45,071 nucleotides of DNA from Bradyrhizobium sp. AT1 (GTDB lineage: Bacteria; Pseudomonadota; Alphaproteobacteria; Rhizobiales; Xanthobacteraceae), in contig NZ_JXDL01000001.1 in the NCBI RefSeq assembly GCF_001590795.1, positions 1,968,682 through 2,013,752 of the forward strand. Direction: 5' to 3'. Shown here in pieces: positions 1-8,843 of this stretch. Both the position numbers and the translations under genes were made by a program. The notes beneath the pieces were generated by a model. That model saw only the letters and a program-made list of their open reading frames with translations. It ran no database searches and was not told where the DNA came from. How positions within the stretch are numbered: position 1 is the first letter of the stretch; the number at the start of each line of letters is the position of its first letter.

Positions 1-49
1 GCGATCTTCCGGCGCCTCTGGAGCGTCTCGCTCGCATAGACTATGCTTT

Positions 50-66
50 GCCGGCTCGAAGCCGGC
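50..66 (+). terminator. Hairpin followed by TTT, likely terminator of an upstream gene
   Basis: GCCGGCT and AGCCGGC form a perfect 7-bp stem around a CGA loop, followed directly by TTTC. It sits just before the MgtC-family gene and may end a gene lying to the left of the window. The U-tract is short, so it could also be a simple structured repeat. Confidence 0.45.
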
Positions 67-121
67 TTTCCGACCCTTGACGATCTCATGGGACGCCGGC
101 CGACGAAGTGACGGACACGAC

Positions 122-637
122 ATGACCGAACTGGATTGGCCCGAAATTCTGCTGCGCCTTGGAAGCGCGACGCTCGCCGGCAGTGCGATCGGCCTGAACC
201 GCGACCTGCACGGCAAGCCGATCGGGCTGAAGACGCTCGGCATCGTCGGGCTCTCCACCGCAACCGTCGTGCTGCTCGCGGTCGAGTTCGCCGAGCCGGG
301 CAAGCTTACCGATGCGGCCAGCCGCGTGATCCAGGGCATCCTGACTGGCATCGGTTTCCTCGGAGCCGGCGTCATCGTCCACGAGAGCGACCGTCTCCGC
401 GTGCGCGGCCTGACCAGCGCGGCGTGCACCTTTCTCGCCGCCTGCCTCGGCATTGCCTGCGGCGCCGGCCAATGGAAGATCGTGCTGGTCGCACTGGCCT
501 TCACCTTCGTTCTGCTGACGATCGGCCGCCGTCTCGAACGCTGGCTGCATCGGATGCTTGGCGGCAAGGATGAGAAGCATGACGTCGGCCACGACGTCGA
601 AGCGCGCCGTCTGTCGGAGCCGGATCGCCGTCCATAA
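122..637 (+). CDS. MgtC/SapB-family inner-membrane protein
   Basis: Predicted 171-residue membrane protein of the MgtC/SapB family, whose members are linked to magnesium limitation, acid tolerance and survival in hosts; this copy's role is not known. The N-terminal half shows the family pattern: a helix with GSAIGLNRDLHGKPIGLKT, then a second helix, then IQGILTGIGFLGAGVIV and LTSAACTFLAACLGIACG, about four to five membrane segments in all. The ATG at 122 is preferred because the family start fits there; an upstream in-frame TTG at 77 would add 15 unlike residues. The polar C-terminal tail (about residues 140-171) is short, so the ACT-like domain of long MgtC proteins is absent. It converges on the iron-uptake unit, with only three bases between the two stop codons. 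Confidence 0.8.
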   Translation: MTELDWPEILLRLGSATLAGSAIGLNRDLHGKPIGLKTLGIVGLSTATVVLLAVEFAEPGKLTDAASRVIQGILTGIGFLGAGVIVHESDRLRVRGLTSAACTFLAACLGIACGAGQWKIVLVALAFTFVLLTIGRRLERWLHRMLGGKDEKHDVGHDVEARRLSEPDRRP

Positions 638-640
638 ATC

Positions 641-850
641 TCAGCGCGGTTGAGCTGCGCGGCGCCAGCAGACGATCCCCAGAACGACCGGCAACGACAA
701 AGCAAGCCACGAAATCGCATCCCAGAGACCGTCTCCAACCAGCGCGACGGCAAGCCCCGCGCCGCAAACAACGCCGACGAGGAGAGGCCAGCGGAAGACA
801 TCCCATACGCTTCTGTGAACCTGAGGCCGGTTCCGGACGGGCGTGGCCAT
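641..850 (-). CDS. Small two-helix membrane protein, third gene of the siderophore-uptake unit
   Basis: A 69-residue protein with a basic N-terminus (about 20 residues) and two hydrophobic segments, roughly residues 22-40 and 45-60, separated by a short GDGLWDA turn; it ends in a basic tail. I do not recognise a named family. The ATG lies three bases after the stop of the PepSY gene, so the two are almost certainly co-transcribed and possibly translationally coupled. Siderophore receptor/PepSY units in other proteobacteria often carry one or two such small membrane proteins, which suggests an accessory role in iron reduction or release at the inner membrane. That role is inferred from position only. 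Confidence 0.6.
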   Translation of the reverse strand: MATPVRNRPQVHRSVWDVFRWPLLVGVVCGAGLAVALVGDGLWDAISWLALSLPVVLGIVCWRRAAQPR

Positions 851-853
851 GGG

Positions 854-1999
854 CTAGACGCCGACTGCCGCGGTCCGGCCCGCGCCGAGCGGCTTGCCGC
901 GGACCGACGACTTTCGCTTCGCGATCCAGAGATAGATCCCGCTGACGAGGACGATGATCGTGATGATGTCCAGCAGCGCCCAGACGATCTTCAGCGGAAG
1001 CCCGCCATAGTCGCCGAAATGCAGCGGGCGCGAGACCTGAAGCGTCTTCAGATACCAGGGCACTTCAGGCGCGACGATCGTCTTGCCGTCGTTGGCGTCG
1101 ACCAGCATCGGCTGCAACATGCGCGCGGTGAAGGGCGTCGCGCCCCTGGTCCAGACCACGAGGTGCTGCGGGCTGCCGAAGCGCGCCGAGGTCGGCATCG
1201 TCACCGAGGTGACCAGACGATCCGGAAATCTCGCGCGGACGAGCTCCACTGCGGCCTGAACCGAAGGAATCGGAGCCACAGGCTTGCCGAGATGAGGCGC
1301 CAGCAGGACCGGGATCAGTTGCGCCCGCCACAAATCGAACAGCGGCGTCGCCAGCGTGTTGATCATGCCGGTGAGGCCCACCACCATCGTCCAGGTCACG
1401 GTGACGATGCCGAGGAGATTGTGCGTGTCGAGCCATTTGGCGCGGGGCGAGGATCGCCGGCGGATCGTGCCGAAATCGAGCCGCCGCATGAACGGCCAAT
1501 AGACCACGACACCGGAGATGATCGACACGGCGAACATGAGCCCCATCGCCCCGAGAAACAGCTCGCCTGGCAGGCCCGCAAACATGTCCTTGTGGATCCG
1601 CAACACGATGTCCATGACATCCTGATGCGGCGCTTCTTCGCCGAGCACGGCGGCGGTCCGCGCATCGAGTGTCAGGCGATGAAAGTTGCCCGGCGCGGGA
1701 ACAGCGGTCGGCGAAACCGCGACCGTCACCAGCGGCTCGGTCTGCTTCAGATTGAGCAGCAGGACGTATTGCCCGGGAAAGCGCGCCTGGGCCGCTGCGA
1801 TCATCCTGTCGAGCGAAAGACGCGGCGTCCCCTCCGGCAGGACAGGAGCTTCGATCTCGTCCTCGAGCAGATCGTCGATCTCGTCGTGAAAGACCAGCGG
1901 AAGGCCCGTCACGCACAGCATCAGCAGGAACAGCATGCACACCAGCGAGGTCCAGGTGTGGATGCGGGACCACAGGCGGATCGTGCGCGCGTGAACCAT
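854..1999 (-). CDS. PepSY-associated TM protein (iron-siderophore reductase-like)
   Basis: A 381-residue inner-membrane protein of the PepSY-TM (PiuB/FsrB-like) family. The N-terminus RLWSRIHTWTSLVCMLFLLMLCVTGLPL is the typical first helix with a conserved His. Further segments include GAMGLMFAVSIISGVVVYWP, a WLDTHNLLGIVTVTWTMVVGLTGMINT segment with paired His, and a last helix near residues 350-370 ending in IYLW. Such proteins are thought to reduce ferric siderophores or help release iron in the periplasm. The ATG at 1999 is chosen because the family N-terminus starts there and it lies five bases after the receptor stop; the 26 residues upstream in frame lie inside the receptor gene. It is the middle gene of a receptor-PepSY-small membrane protein unit. 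Confidence 0.82.
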   Translation of the reverse strand: MVHARTIRLWSRIHTWTSLVCMLFLLMLCVTGLPLVFHDEIDDLLEDEIEAPVLPEGTPRLSLDRMIAAAQARFPGQYVLLLNLKQTEPLVTVAVSPTAVPAPGNFHRLTLDARTAAVLGEEAPHQDVMDIVLRIHKDMFAGLPGELFLGAMGLMFAVSIISGVVVYWPFMRRLDFGTIRRRSSPRAKWLDTHNLLGIVTVTWTMVVGLTGMINTLATPLFDLWRAQLIPVLLAPHLGKPVAPIPSVQAAVELVRARFPDRLVTSVTMPTSARFGSPQHLVVWTRGATPFTARMLQPMLVDANDGKTIVAPEVPWYLKTLQVSRPLHFGDYGGLPLKIVWALLDIITIIVLVSGIYLWIAKRKSSVRGKPLGAGRTAAVGV

Positions 2000-2004
2000 G
2001 GCGT

Positions 2005-4317
2005 CTACCAGCGATAGCTGAGCGTGCCCGTGACGGTGCGCGGGCTGGTGTACTGGCAACCGCCGCCTGTCGTGCACGCGAGCGTGACGCGGTCGGCGAT
2101 GTTCTTGACGTTCAGTGCGAGGTTCACACCCTTCGGCTGGCGATAATGCAGGCCGGCGTCGAACACGACGTAAGCCTCGTTGACGATGGTGTTGGTGGTG
2201 TCGGCGAAGGTCGGCCCGTTATAGCGGACGCCGCCGCCAAGACCCCAGCCGTCCCAGGCGCCGCCTTGGATCGTGTAATCGAGATAGGCCGATGCCATCT
2301 GGCGGGCCACGAGCGTCGGCACCTTGCCGAGATCGGCACCGGTGCTCCGCGTCACCTTGACGTCCTGGTTGGTGTAGGTCGCCACGAGATTGAGCCCGGG
2401 CACGATCTGCGCCAGCGTCTCGAATTCGATGCCGCGCGAATTCACCTCGCCGAGCTGGACCGAATAGCCGAAATTTACGGGATCGGACGTGAGCGAATTC
2501 TGCCGGGTCAGGTCATACAGCGCCAAAGTCATCAACAGCGTCCGCGACGGCTGGTACTTCACGCCGACTTCGTGCTGCTGTGACGTGGTCGGCTTGAACG
2601 GTTTCACCGCGACATCCGTGCCCGGGGTCGGCAGGAAGGACTCCGAGTAGCTGTAATAAGGCGCCACACCGGAATCGAACACATAAGAGACCGCCCCCCG
2701 CTTGGTGAAGGCCGTGTCCTTGGTGTCGGTGGTCTTGTTGCTCGCCACGGCAGCCAAGGCATAGGTGTTCTGTTCGGAGGCGTCGTAGCGGCCGCCCAGC
2801 GTGAAGATCCAGTTCTGGATCTTCATCTGATCCTGCATGTAGACGCCGACCTGGTCGATCGTCTGGTTCGCCGAGGGAGTGACGAGCGCAGTCGGATCCG
2901 CGATGGCCTGGTTGTAGACCGGATTGATCCTGCTGAGCGACGGCGCGCTTCCGGCTTGGGTCCGGTCCGTCATGTTGAACGTCAGATAGTCGACGCCGGA
3001 GACCACCGTGTGCCGAAGCGGCCCGGTGCTGAACTTGCTGATCAGGTGGTTGTCGGTCGATAGGGTGTCGACCTGCTCCTGGATGCGCATGGCGCGGCGC
3101 GGAAACAGCGTGGCCGTATCGAGCGGAGTTCCGATGAAGGTCAGATAGCGATAGTCGAGCTCGGTGTGGCCATAGCGGGCCTTCGATTCGAAGATCAGAT
3201 TGTTGCTGAAGCGGTGCTCGAGCTGGTAGCCGACACGCTCCTGCTCCTGATCGAACTTGTTGTAGCTGGGATCGCCGAGGAACAGCGGCAGCGCCGTGAC
3301 GTTGGTGATCTTACCGCCCGCCACATGGAGCATCGACAGCGGAAACGCGTTGCCCGTCACGTCGTGGGTGTAGTCGGCGAGAATAGTCAGCGTCGTATCG
3401 TTGGTCGGCTTCCAGGTCACGGCCGGCGCGATATAGGTCCGGTTGTCCTTCACGAAGTTCGAGAAGTTGGCGATCTGCGCGTCGGAATCACGGAACACGC
3501 CGGTCAACCGATAGAACAGTGTCCCATCCTTTGCCGCGGGACCTCCGACGTCGAATGCGCCCTGAAACCGGTCGTAATTGCCGAACTGGCCGACGATCTC
3601 GCCAAAGGCCTTGTCGGGCGGCCGCTTGCTGATGACGTCGACGAGGCCTCCCGGTGCGCCCTGCCCGTACATGACCGAGCTCGGGCCCTTGATGACGTCG
3701 ATGCGCTCGAAGCCGTAGGGCTCGTTGCGGAACAGCGACAAGAAGTTGGGATCGCCGACCTCGCGAAGTCCGTCGCGATAGGCGCCGTAGCCATTGTTGT
3801 CGAAGCCGCGGATGAAGACGTTGTCGAAGCGCGGGTCCTTGCCGCCCGGCTGGACGGCGAGGCCCGCCACGTACTGCAATCCTTCGACCAGCGTCGTGGC
3901 CGAGCGCGCATCGAGCTGGTCGCGGCTGACCACCGAAACGGATTGAGGCGTTTCGAGGATCGGCACGTCGGACTTCATCGCAGCCGAGCTGAGGACGGGC
4001 ACAAAGCCCCTCACCGGATCCGTGCCGCGTTCCGTTGCAGCGACGGCCGGCTGAGAAGCCGCCTGAGATGTCTGTCCCGAAGCGCGCGATCGTGCTTGCC
4101 GGACGCGCGCCGATCGCGGATTGCGCGACGTCGTGACCTGGCGTCTGCTCTCGCGACTTTGCTCGACCACGACGGGGGGAAGATCCGATGCTGTGCTCGC
4201 ACTCTGGGCTTGGGCGTTGCTGCCGAAGAGGATGGCAGGAGGAAGTGCGAGAAGACCGCACAACACCGACACGCGCCCGCGCTTCATTGCGCGTGCGTCA
4301 GACACAAATTCCAGCAT
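2005..4317 (-). CDS. TonB-dependent siderophore receptor
   Basis: Outer-membrane receptor of 770 residues. A signal peptide ends near the sequence NAQAQS. A low-complexity basic and Ser/Ala-rich stretch follows, then the plug domain from about residue 115 (ILETPQSVSVVSRDQLDAR, VFIRGFD, ERIDVIKGPSSVMYGQGAPGG, typical of FhuA/FpvA-type siderophore receptors). The barrel ends in the aromatic C-terminus SYRW, as usual for outer-membrane insertion. No signalling (STN) domain is evident, so it should transport without acting as a sigma-factor sensor. The start at 4317 has a GGGGA motif six bases upstream; an alternative ATG at 4287 gives a shorter n-region (MKRGRVSVLCG) but lacks a clear ribosome site. 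It leads the unit with the PepSY gene and the 69-residue protein. The cognate siderophore cannot be read from sequence. Confidence 0.9.
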   Translation of the reverse strand: MLEFVSDARAMKRGRVSVLCGLLALPPAILFGSNAQAQSASTASDLPPVVVEQSRESRRQVTTSRNPRSARVRQARSRASGQTSQAASQPAVAATERGTDPVRGFVPVLSSAAMKSDVPILETPQSVSVVSRDQLDARSATTLVEGLQYVAGLAVQPGGKDPRFDNVFIRGFDNNGYGAYRDGLREVGDPNFLSLFRNEPYGFERIDVIKGPSSVMYGQGAPGGLVDVISKRPPDKAFGEIVGQFGNYDRFQGAFDVGGPAAKDGTLFYRLTGVFRDSDAQIANFSNFVKDNRTYIAPAVTWKPTNDTTLTILADYTHDVTGNAFPLSMLHVAGGKITNVTALPLFLGDPSYNKFDQEQERVGYQLEHRFSNNLIFESKARYGHTELDYRYLTFIGTPLDTATLFPRRAMRIQEQVDTLSTDNHLISKFSTGPLRHTVVSGVDYLTFNMTDRTQAGSAPSLSRINPVYNQAIADPTALVTPSANQTIDQVGVYMQDQMKIQNWIFTLGGRYDASEQNTYALAAVASNKTTDTKDTAFTKRGAVSYVFDSGVAPYYSYSESFLPTPGTDVAVKPFKPTTSQQHEVGVKYQPSRTLLMTLALYDLTRQNSLTSDPVNFGYSVQLGEVNSRGIEFETLAQIVPGLNLVATYTNQDVKVTRSTGADLGKVPTLVARQMASAYLDYTIQGGAWDGWGLGGGVRYNGPTFADTTNTIVNEAYVVFDAGLHYRQPKGVNLALNVKNIADRVTLACTTGGGCQYTSPRTVTGTLSYRW

Positions 4318-4404
4318 TCCCAGTCCCCGAATTTACGGAGACGACCATGCAGAGACTTCGTGCGCACAATCAAAGTCTTTTGGACATTCGTGTCGTAGAA
4401 TCGA

Positions 4405-4425
4405 TTTAGACTGGATCCGTTCTAA
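4405..4425. promoter_or_regulatory. Imperfect palindrome, possible Irr/ICE-type iron operator
   Basis: TTAGA at 4406-4410 and TCTAA at 4421-4425 flank a palindromic GGATCC core, giving 16 of 20 symmetric positions. It lies about 90-110 bases before the siderophore-receptor start, where an operator would be expected. The TTTAGA/TCTAA half sites resemble the iron-control element bound by Irr in Bradyrhizobium and relatives, but the spacing between them is longer than I remember for that box. The iron link is therefore tentative. Confidence 0.35.
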
Positions 4426-4526
4426 TGTGTCGGCTCCGCCGTCCTGCTCGCGTCTTCCGCCGGCTGCACGAATTCCTGGGACTGTCGATCTCTCGCGATC
4501 ACGAGCACGACCTGCCGCGTCACGAT

Positions 4527-7091
4527 CTAGAATCGCAGCCGCCGCGCCCAGATCGGTTTCAGCAGTTCGAGCGCCGTCAGCAACAGCAATCCCGCCCCGA
4601 GCGTGACCATGAGATCGTCGAGGTGCATGGGACCGAACCGAAACAGGCTGGACGCCGGCGGCCAGAACAGAGCCGCTGCCAGAATCGATGCGATCGATAC
4701 GAAGATCCAGAGCAGCGCCGGGTTCGGACGGAAGAAGGCTGACATGAAGGACGCGCTGAACGACCGGTTGGCCAGCACCAGCGCGACGACGCAGGTGACC
4801 AGCACGATGAAGGCGAGCGTGCGCGCCTCGTCGGGCGCAACGCCGGAACGAAGCGCCACGACGAAGATCGCGGCGATCAACGCGAATGCCATGACGCCCT
4901 GGAGAACACTCCACCCGACCAGGGCCCACGAGAACAGCTCCGCATCGACGCGCCGCGGTGGGCGCGCCATGACGTCGCGCTCCTCCCGCTCCGCTTCGAA
5001 CACCAGCGAGCAGACGGGGTCGATGATCAGCTCCAGAAACGCGATGTGAACGGGGCCGAGGACCACGGGCAGCCCGAACACCAGGGGAAGCAGCGCAAGT
5101 CCCGCGATCGGAACATGGACGGCGAAGATGAAGGCCATCGCCTTGCGGAGATTGTCGTATATCCGCCGCCCCAACCGGATCGCTGCAACGATGGAGCCGA
5201 AATCGTCGTCGAGCAGCACGATGGAGGAAGCCTCGCGGGCGACATCGGTGCCGCGGCCGCCCATCGCGATCCCGATATGGGCAGCCTTCAGGGACGGCGC
5301 GTCGTTGACGCCATCACCGGTCATCGCGACGATCTCGCCGTTGCGCTTCATGGCCTGGACGATCCGCAGCTTCTGCTCCGGCAGGACGCGCGCGAAGACG
5401 TTCACATTCCTGACGAGGGCCTCGAGCTCGCGCTCATCCGCGAGCTTGATCTGCTCGCCGGTCACGACCTCGTTGACGTCGAGCCCGGCCTGCCCGGCGA
5501 TCGCCATGGCGGTCGCCGGATAGTCGCCCGTGATCATGACGACGCGGATGCCGGCCGAGCGAGATTCGGCTACCGCTTCGGGGACCTGCGGACGAAGCGG
5601 ATCGGCCAACCCGACAAGACCGAGGAAGCGAAAGGAGAACCCCTCCTGCGAGGCTGCAAGCGTCTGGCCATCGCAGGTCGCCGCGGCCACCCCCAGCACG
5701 CGAAGACCATCCCTCGCCATGGCCGCGACCGCCTCCTGCATCGCCGCCTGCTCCGCACCGTCGAGCTGGCAGAGGCGCGCAATCGCCTCGGGGGCGCCTT
5801 TCGCCGCGGCGAAGGCTTCCTGGCGATGCGGCAATTGCCAAACCTGGGTCATCGCCAGCAGCTCGGGCCGCAGGCCGTAGCTGCGTATCAAGGTCCGAGC
5901 GCTCCCGGCGTCGTCATCCTCCGGCACACTCGCACGCACGAACGCGTGCAGCGCCTTCTCCATGGGATCGAACGGCTCCGGCGAGCTCGCCAGAACGCTG
6001 CACCGTGCCAGATCGAAAAATTCCGCTCCCACGGCAGCCGGCTGCGCCGAGCCAAGGCGCAAGCTCGTTCCGTCTCCCAGCCTCAGCTCGGCAACCGACA
6101 TCCGGTTCTGCGTCAGCGTGCCGGTCTTGTCGGTGCATAGCACCGTGGCGGAGCCGAGAACTTCGATCGCGGCAGAGCGCCGCGTCAGCACGCGCGCCTT
6201 CGAGATGCGCCAGGCGCCCATCGCCATGAACACCGTGAGGACCACGGCAAATTCCTCCGGCAACATCGACATGCCGATCGCAATGCCGCCGAGCAGCGCC
6301 TGCAGCCAATCCCCGCGTAACGTTCCGTAAAGCAGGACTGCGGCCAGGCTGATCGCCGCGCCGCCGAGAAAGCAAAGCCGTACCAGCCGTGCCGTCTGCT
6401 GCTGCAGCCGCGGCGGCTCTGCCTGCAAGCCATGCAGCGACAGTCCGATCTTGCCGATCTCGCTACGAGGGCCTGTGGCCTCGACCTCGGCCAGACCCTC
6501 GCCTCGCACCACCAGCGAGCCGGAATACACGAAGGGCAGATCATCGCCGCCGGGGCGATGCTCGGCCGCGACGGCTTCGGTGGCTGGCGTCTTGGCGGCC
6601 TGCTTGCGCACCGGGACGGATTCCCCGGTCAGCAGCGACTCATCCACCTCCAGATCGCGTGCGCTCACGAGCAGCGCATCGGCCGCAATCCGATCGCCTT
6701 CGGCCAGGACGAGAAGATCGCCACGAACGACGTCCCGGCCCGCGATCCGCCGCCGCTCCCCGTCCCTGACCACGAGCGCGCGCGGACTGGTCAGGTCTCG
6801 CAAGGCTTCCAGCACGCGTTCGGTACGGGTTTCCTGCACGATCGTGATGATGATGGAGATGGCGCCGAATGCCAGCAGCAGCAGGGCTTCGCGGAGGTCG
6901 CCGAGCAGGAGGTAGACCAGCCCGCCGCACAGAAGCAGCGCAAGCATCGGTTCGCGCAACACCTCGATGACGATGCGCAGCGCCGTGCGCCGCTCGGGCC
7001 GAGGCAGTTCGTTGTAACCGTCCTGTTGCAGCCGCAGCCGAGCCTCGGTTTCGCTCAGCCCGGCCGCGTCGCCGTGTTCTGCCTTGCTCAC
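4527..7091 (-). CDS. P-type cation-transporting ATPase (P2A-like), ion unknown
   Basis: An 854-residue P-type ATPase. In order: N-terminal LSETEARLRLQQDGYNELP segment, M1-M2, actuator domain with LTGES, M4 with the unusual MLPEEFAVV, phosphorylation site DKTGTLTQN (Asp321), nucleotide-binding domain, hinge TGDGVNDAPSLKAA, and M5-M10 with LIIDPVCSLVFEAE in M6. The layout matches the Ca2+-ATPase-like (P2A) group. M4 has PEEF rather than PEGL and M6 has DPVCS rather than the usual TD..PA, so the ion cannot be assigned; no N-terminal metal-binding CXXC is present. The GTG start at 7091 is chosen because it overlaps the stop of the preceding small gene as GTGA, and the ATPase homology begins right after it. 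An 81-residue basic upstream extension in the same frame is noise. Confidence 0.88.
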   Translation of the reverse strand: MSKAEHGDAAGLSETEARLRLQQDGYNELPRPERRTALRIVIEVLREPMLALLLCGGLVYLLLGDLREALLLLAFGAISIIITIVQETRTERVLEALRDLTSPRALVVRDGERRRIAGRDVVRGDLLVLAEGDRIAADALLVSARDLEVDESLLTGESVPVRKQAAKTPATEAVAAEHRPGGDDLPFVYSGSLVVRGEGLAEVEATGPRSEIGKIGLSLHGLQAEPPRLQQQTARLVRLCFLGGAAISLAAVLLYGTLRGDWLQALLGGIAIGMSMLPEEFAVVLTVFMAMGAWRISKARVLTRRSAAIEVLGSATVLCTDKTGTLTQNRMSVAELRLGDGTSLRLGSAQPAAVGAEFFDLARCSVLASSPEPFDPMEKALHAFVRASVPEDDDAGSARTLIRSYGLRPELLAMTQVWQLPHRQEAFAAAKGAPEAIARLCQLDGAEQAAMQEAVAAMARDGLRVLGVAAATCDGQTLAASQEGFSFRFLGLVGLADPLRPQVPEAVAESRSAGIRVVMITGDYPATAMAIAGQAGLDVNEVVTGEQIKLADERELEALVRNVNVFARVLPEQKLRIVQAMKRNGEIVAMTGDGVNDAPSLKAAHIGIAMGGRGTDVAREASSIVLLDDDFGSIVAAIRLGRRIYDNLRKAMAFIFAVHVPIAGLALLPLVFGLPVVLGPVHIAFLELIIDPVCSLVFEAEREERDVMARPPRRVDAELFSWALVGWSVLQGVMAFALIAAIFVVALRSGVAPDEARTLAFIVLVTCVVALVLANRSFSASFMSAFFRPNPALLWIFVSIASILAAALFWPPASSLFRFGPMHLDDLMVTLGAGLLLLTALELLKPIWARRLRF

Positions 7092-7255
7092 GTCTTCCGC
7101 CGCAGACTCCAGAAACTTCCAACCCCCACGATGGCCGTCACGAGCAGGACGGCGACGAAGGTCTGGATGATGGTGAAGTTCAGGGCATCGCGCGCAACGA
7201 ACAGCGCAGTGACCGCGCCGGCGATGATAAAGACGATGCGAAAGATGAGGCTCAT
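7088..7255 (-). CDS. 55-residue membrane protein coupled to the P-type ATPase
   Basis: A 55-residue protein made almost entirely of two hydrophobic helices (about residues 2-20 and 28-48), with a basic SLRRKT tail. The ATG at 7255 has GGAG eight bases upstream; an ATG two codons earlier sits too close to that site. Its TGA overlaps the GTG of the ATPase by four bases, so the two are probably translated in a coupled way. A small membrane partner directly ahead of a P-type ATPase recalls KdpF, MgtR or sarcolipin-type peptides that stabilise or tune such pumps. That function is inference; the sequence matches no family I can name. Confidence 0.65.
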   Translation of the reverse strand: MSLIFRIVFIIAGAVTALFVARDALNFTIIQTFVAVLLVTAIVGVGSFWSLRRKT

Positions 7256-7688
7256 GGTCATGTCTCCAATCGGCATGACCTGGAGCCCACCTCACTTCGA
7301 CATCGGGGCGCAACGCTCTTCGGCAATCATGCAAGGCGGACAGTAGCGGCCGGAACCGGCACGCGTTTGCGAAAAGTCAAGCCGTGCCCAGGACGCAATG
7401 TCGCTGCCCCCAAGCTTCCCCGCCCCTTGGGTGCTATTGGAGGGCTTCAAGACATCTCCGCGCGCAGCACGGCGGGAGATGCCGGGTGTATGACCTCCAT
7501 GTGAAAATGACGCCGGCGGAAAAATAGAGTTCCCGCTCGACGGGAACCATGACGATTTCACAATCCCACACGTTTTATTAAGAGTCTCGCCCCCAACTAG
7601 CACAAACACTTCGGCACAACCTCCACAGTTTCCCTCACACCATGAGCGGAGACGCGGACGAGTCGTGCCTGCTAAAGGGCGCCATCTC
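7256..7688. other. Divergent intergenic region with a hairpin
   Basis: About 430 bases lie between the ATPase unit (minus) and the next plus-strand gene, so both promoters should be here. The clearest structure is GTTCCCG at 7529-7535 and CGGGAAC at 7541-7547 around a CTCGA loop, a perfect 7-bp stem without a following T-run. It may be an operator or an mRNA leader structure for the plus-strand gene. A minus-strand open frame (7292-7753) crosses this region but has a composition and position typical of noise. Confidence 0.4.
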
Positions 7689-8609
7689 ATGAATCTGCGA
7701 GCCTCCATCATCGCGACGTGCATCGGCGCAGCATTCTTCGGGATCGGGTACACCTGGAACTATCAGCCCGACATGATCAATCCCGATGAAATATGGAGCA
7801 TGTTTCAGTCCGAGCACCGCAAGGCCCGAGCGGCAGTCTCTCGCCTGCTCATCGAGCCCGGCTCGGCCCACTTCAGCGGCCTGCGAACGGTCGAGGCGGA
7901 CGCTGCGAGATATGTATGCGGCGCCGTGAAAGCGAACGACAAGGCCGGCCACGCCATCGATGCCGCGTTCGTCTACACCGTCGCCAGCGACTTCGCCCGG
8001 GTCGACGACGGCGGCCGGATTACGTCCCAGCACTCTCCCTACCAATCGTGCCCCAACGCAACCGATGTCAGGACTGCCGAACAACAACTGCCGATCGCAC
8101 CCGGCACGCTGGCAGTGGCCAAGGCGGTCTCGAAGATGATCCCTCAATCCAGCGGCGGGACGATGGAGCAACAGCTCGGCCAACTCGCCGCGCAGACGAC
8201 AGCCGTCGCGCCAGGATTGGGCTCCGCGTCGGGTCCGGCCGGGACAGGACAGGCGCCGTCGCCGGCAGGGCGGCCTTCAGGCTCGGAGGTGAAGGCCGCA
8301 CCAGAGAGCGAACCCATCTGGCAGGCCGAACGGCCGCCGGTCGCATGGCCCGCGCGCGCCTCGGGCCAATGCCCGGCAAAACCGACGCAGGAGCGCACGG
8401 CCGCTGAAGCGCTGGCCTTTGCCGGGGAGATCGAGGCCCGCTGGGAGCAGTCGAAAAATTCGCAGGCTTCGGCGAAGCGTTTGTCGCAGGAAGAGATCAA
8501 GCAAGCGCGCTGCGCGCTGCTTGCGATCGCTCCCGCCGACAAGGAATATCCGCAAGCCTGGGCAGCCTTCGTGCGGCTGCGGAACATCGATCGCGCCCTG
8601 GCCGGTTGA
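7689..8609 (+). CDS. Hypothetical membrane-anchored protein
   Basis: A 306-residue protein of unknown function. Residues 1-20 (MNLRASIIATCIGAAFFGIG) form one N-terminal helix or uncleaved signal anchor, so most of the chain should be periplasmic. Residues about 40-120 form a compact region with paired Cys (YVCGAVKAND, YQSCPNA) that may form a disulfide. The middle (about residues 170-225) is Ala/Pro/Gly-rich and probably disordered. The C-terminal 70 residues carry a basic, helical region with one Cys pair (SGQCPAKPT and ARCALLAIA). The start at 7689 has AAAGGG nine bases upstream, better than the in-frame ATG at 7665. It has no co-directional close neighbour. Confidence 0.6.
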   Translation: MNLRASIIATCIGAAFFGIGYTWNYQPDMINPDEIWSMFQSEHRKARAAVSRLLIEPGSAHFSGLRTVEADAARYVCGAVKANDKAGHAIDAAFVYTVASDFARVDDGGRITSQHSPYQSCPNATDVRTAEQQLPIAPGTLAVAKAVSKMIPQSSGGTMEQQLGQLAAQTTAVAPGLGSASGPAGTGQAPSPAGRPSGSEVKAAPESEPIWQAERPPVAWPARASGQCPAKPTQERTAAEALAFAGEIEARWEQSKNSQASAKRLSQEEIKQARCALLAIAPADKEYPQAWAAFVRLRNIDRALAG

Positions 8610-8694
8610 GGTCATAGGCTCGCGCGCAGCGATGTCGCCGCGCCGCGGCGGACGCTCTCATCATCGTCCGCCGGACCGCACCAGCGAGACGCCG

Positions 8695-8838
8695 CTAACG
8701 CTTCGCCATCAACTCGAGCGCCGGAGCAAAGCGCTCCGCGAACGTCAACGACTTGGCGTGGTGAACTGCGGCAAACGATGCCGAGATTCCCGCCGACGCA
8801 ACCGCGAGCAAGGCAATGACGAAAACCAGACGGCGCAT
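8695..8838 (-). CDS. 47-residue secreted or membrane-tethered small protein
   Basis: A 47-codon frame, MRRLVFVIALLAVASAGISA followed by SFAAVHHAKSLTFAERFAPALELMAKR and a TAG stop. The first 20-24 residues form a textbook signal peptide or short anchor (two Arg, a hydrophobic core, Ala-X-Ala-like end). The ATG is preceded by a perfect AGGAGG with five bases between, one of the best ribosome sites in the window. The remaining 23 residues are amphipathic. It is a plausible secreted or periplasmic peptide; no family recognised. It lies opposite its neighbours and is not part of an operon. Confidence 0.6.
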   Translation of the reverse strand: MRRLVFVIALLAVASAGISASFAAVHHAKSLTFAERFAPALELMAKR

Positions 8839-8843
8839 GTTCG

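Noticed and set aside
650..2017. A 455-codon plus-strand frame opposite the PepSY gene
   Set aside because: It is rich in Arg, Asp, His and Gln with no domain, the usual antisense shadow of a GC-rich gene.
7292..7753. A 153-codon minus-strand frame in the divergent region
   Set aside because: It has no ribosome site, overlaps the start of the plus-strand gene at 7689 and shows no recognisable motif.
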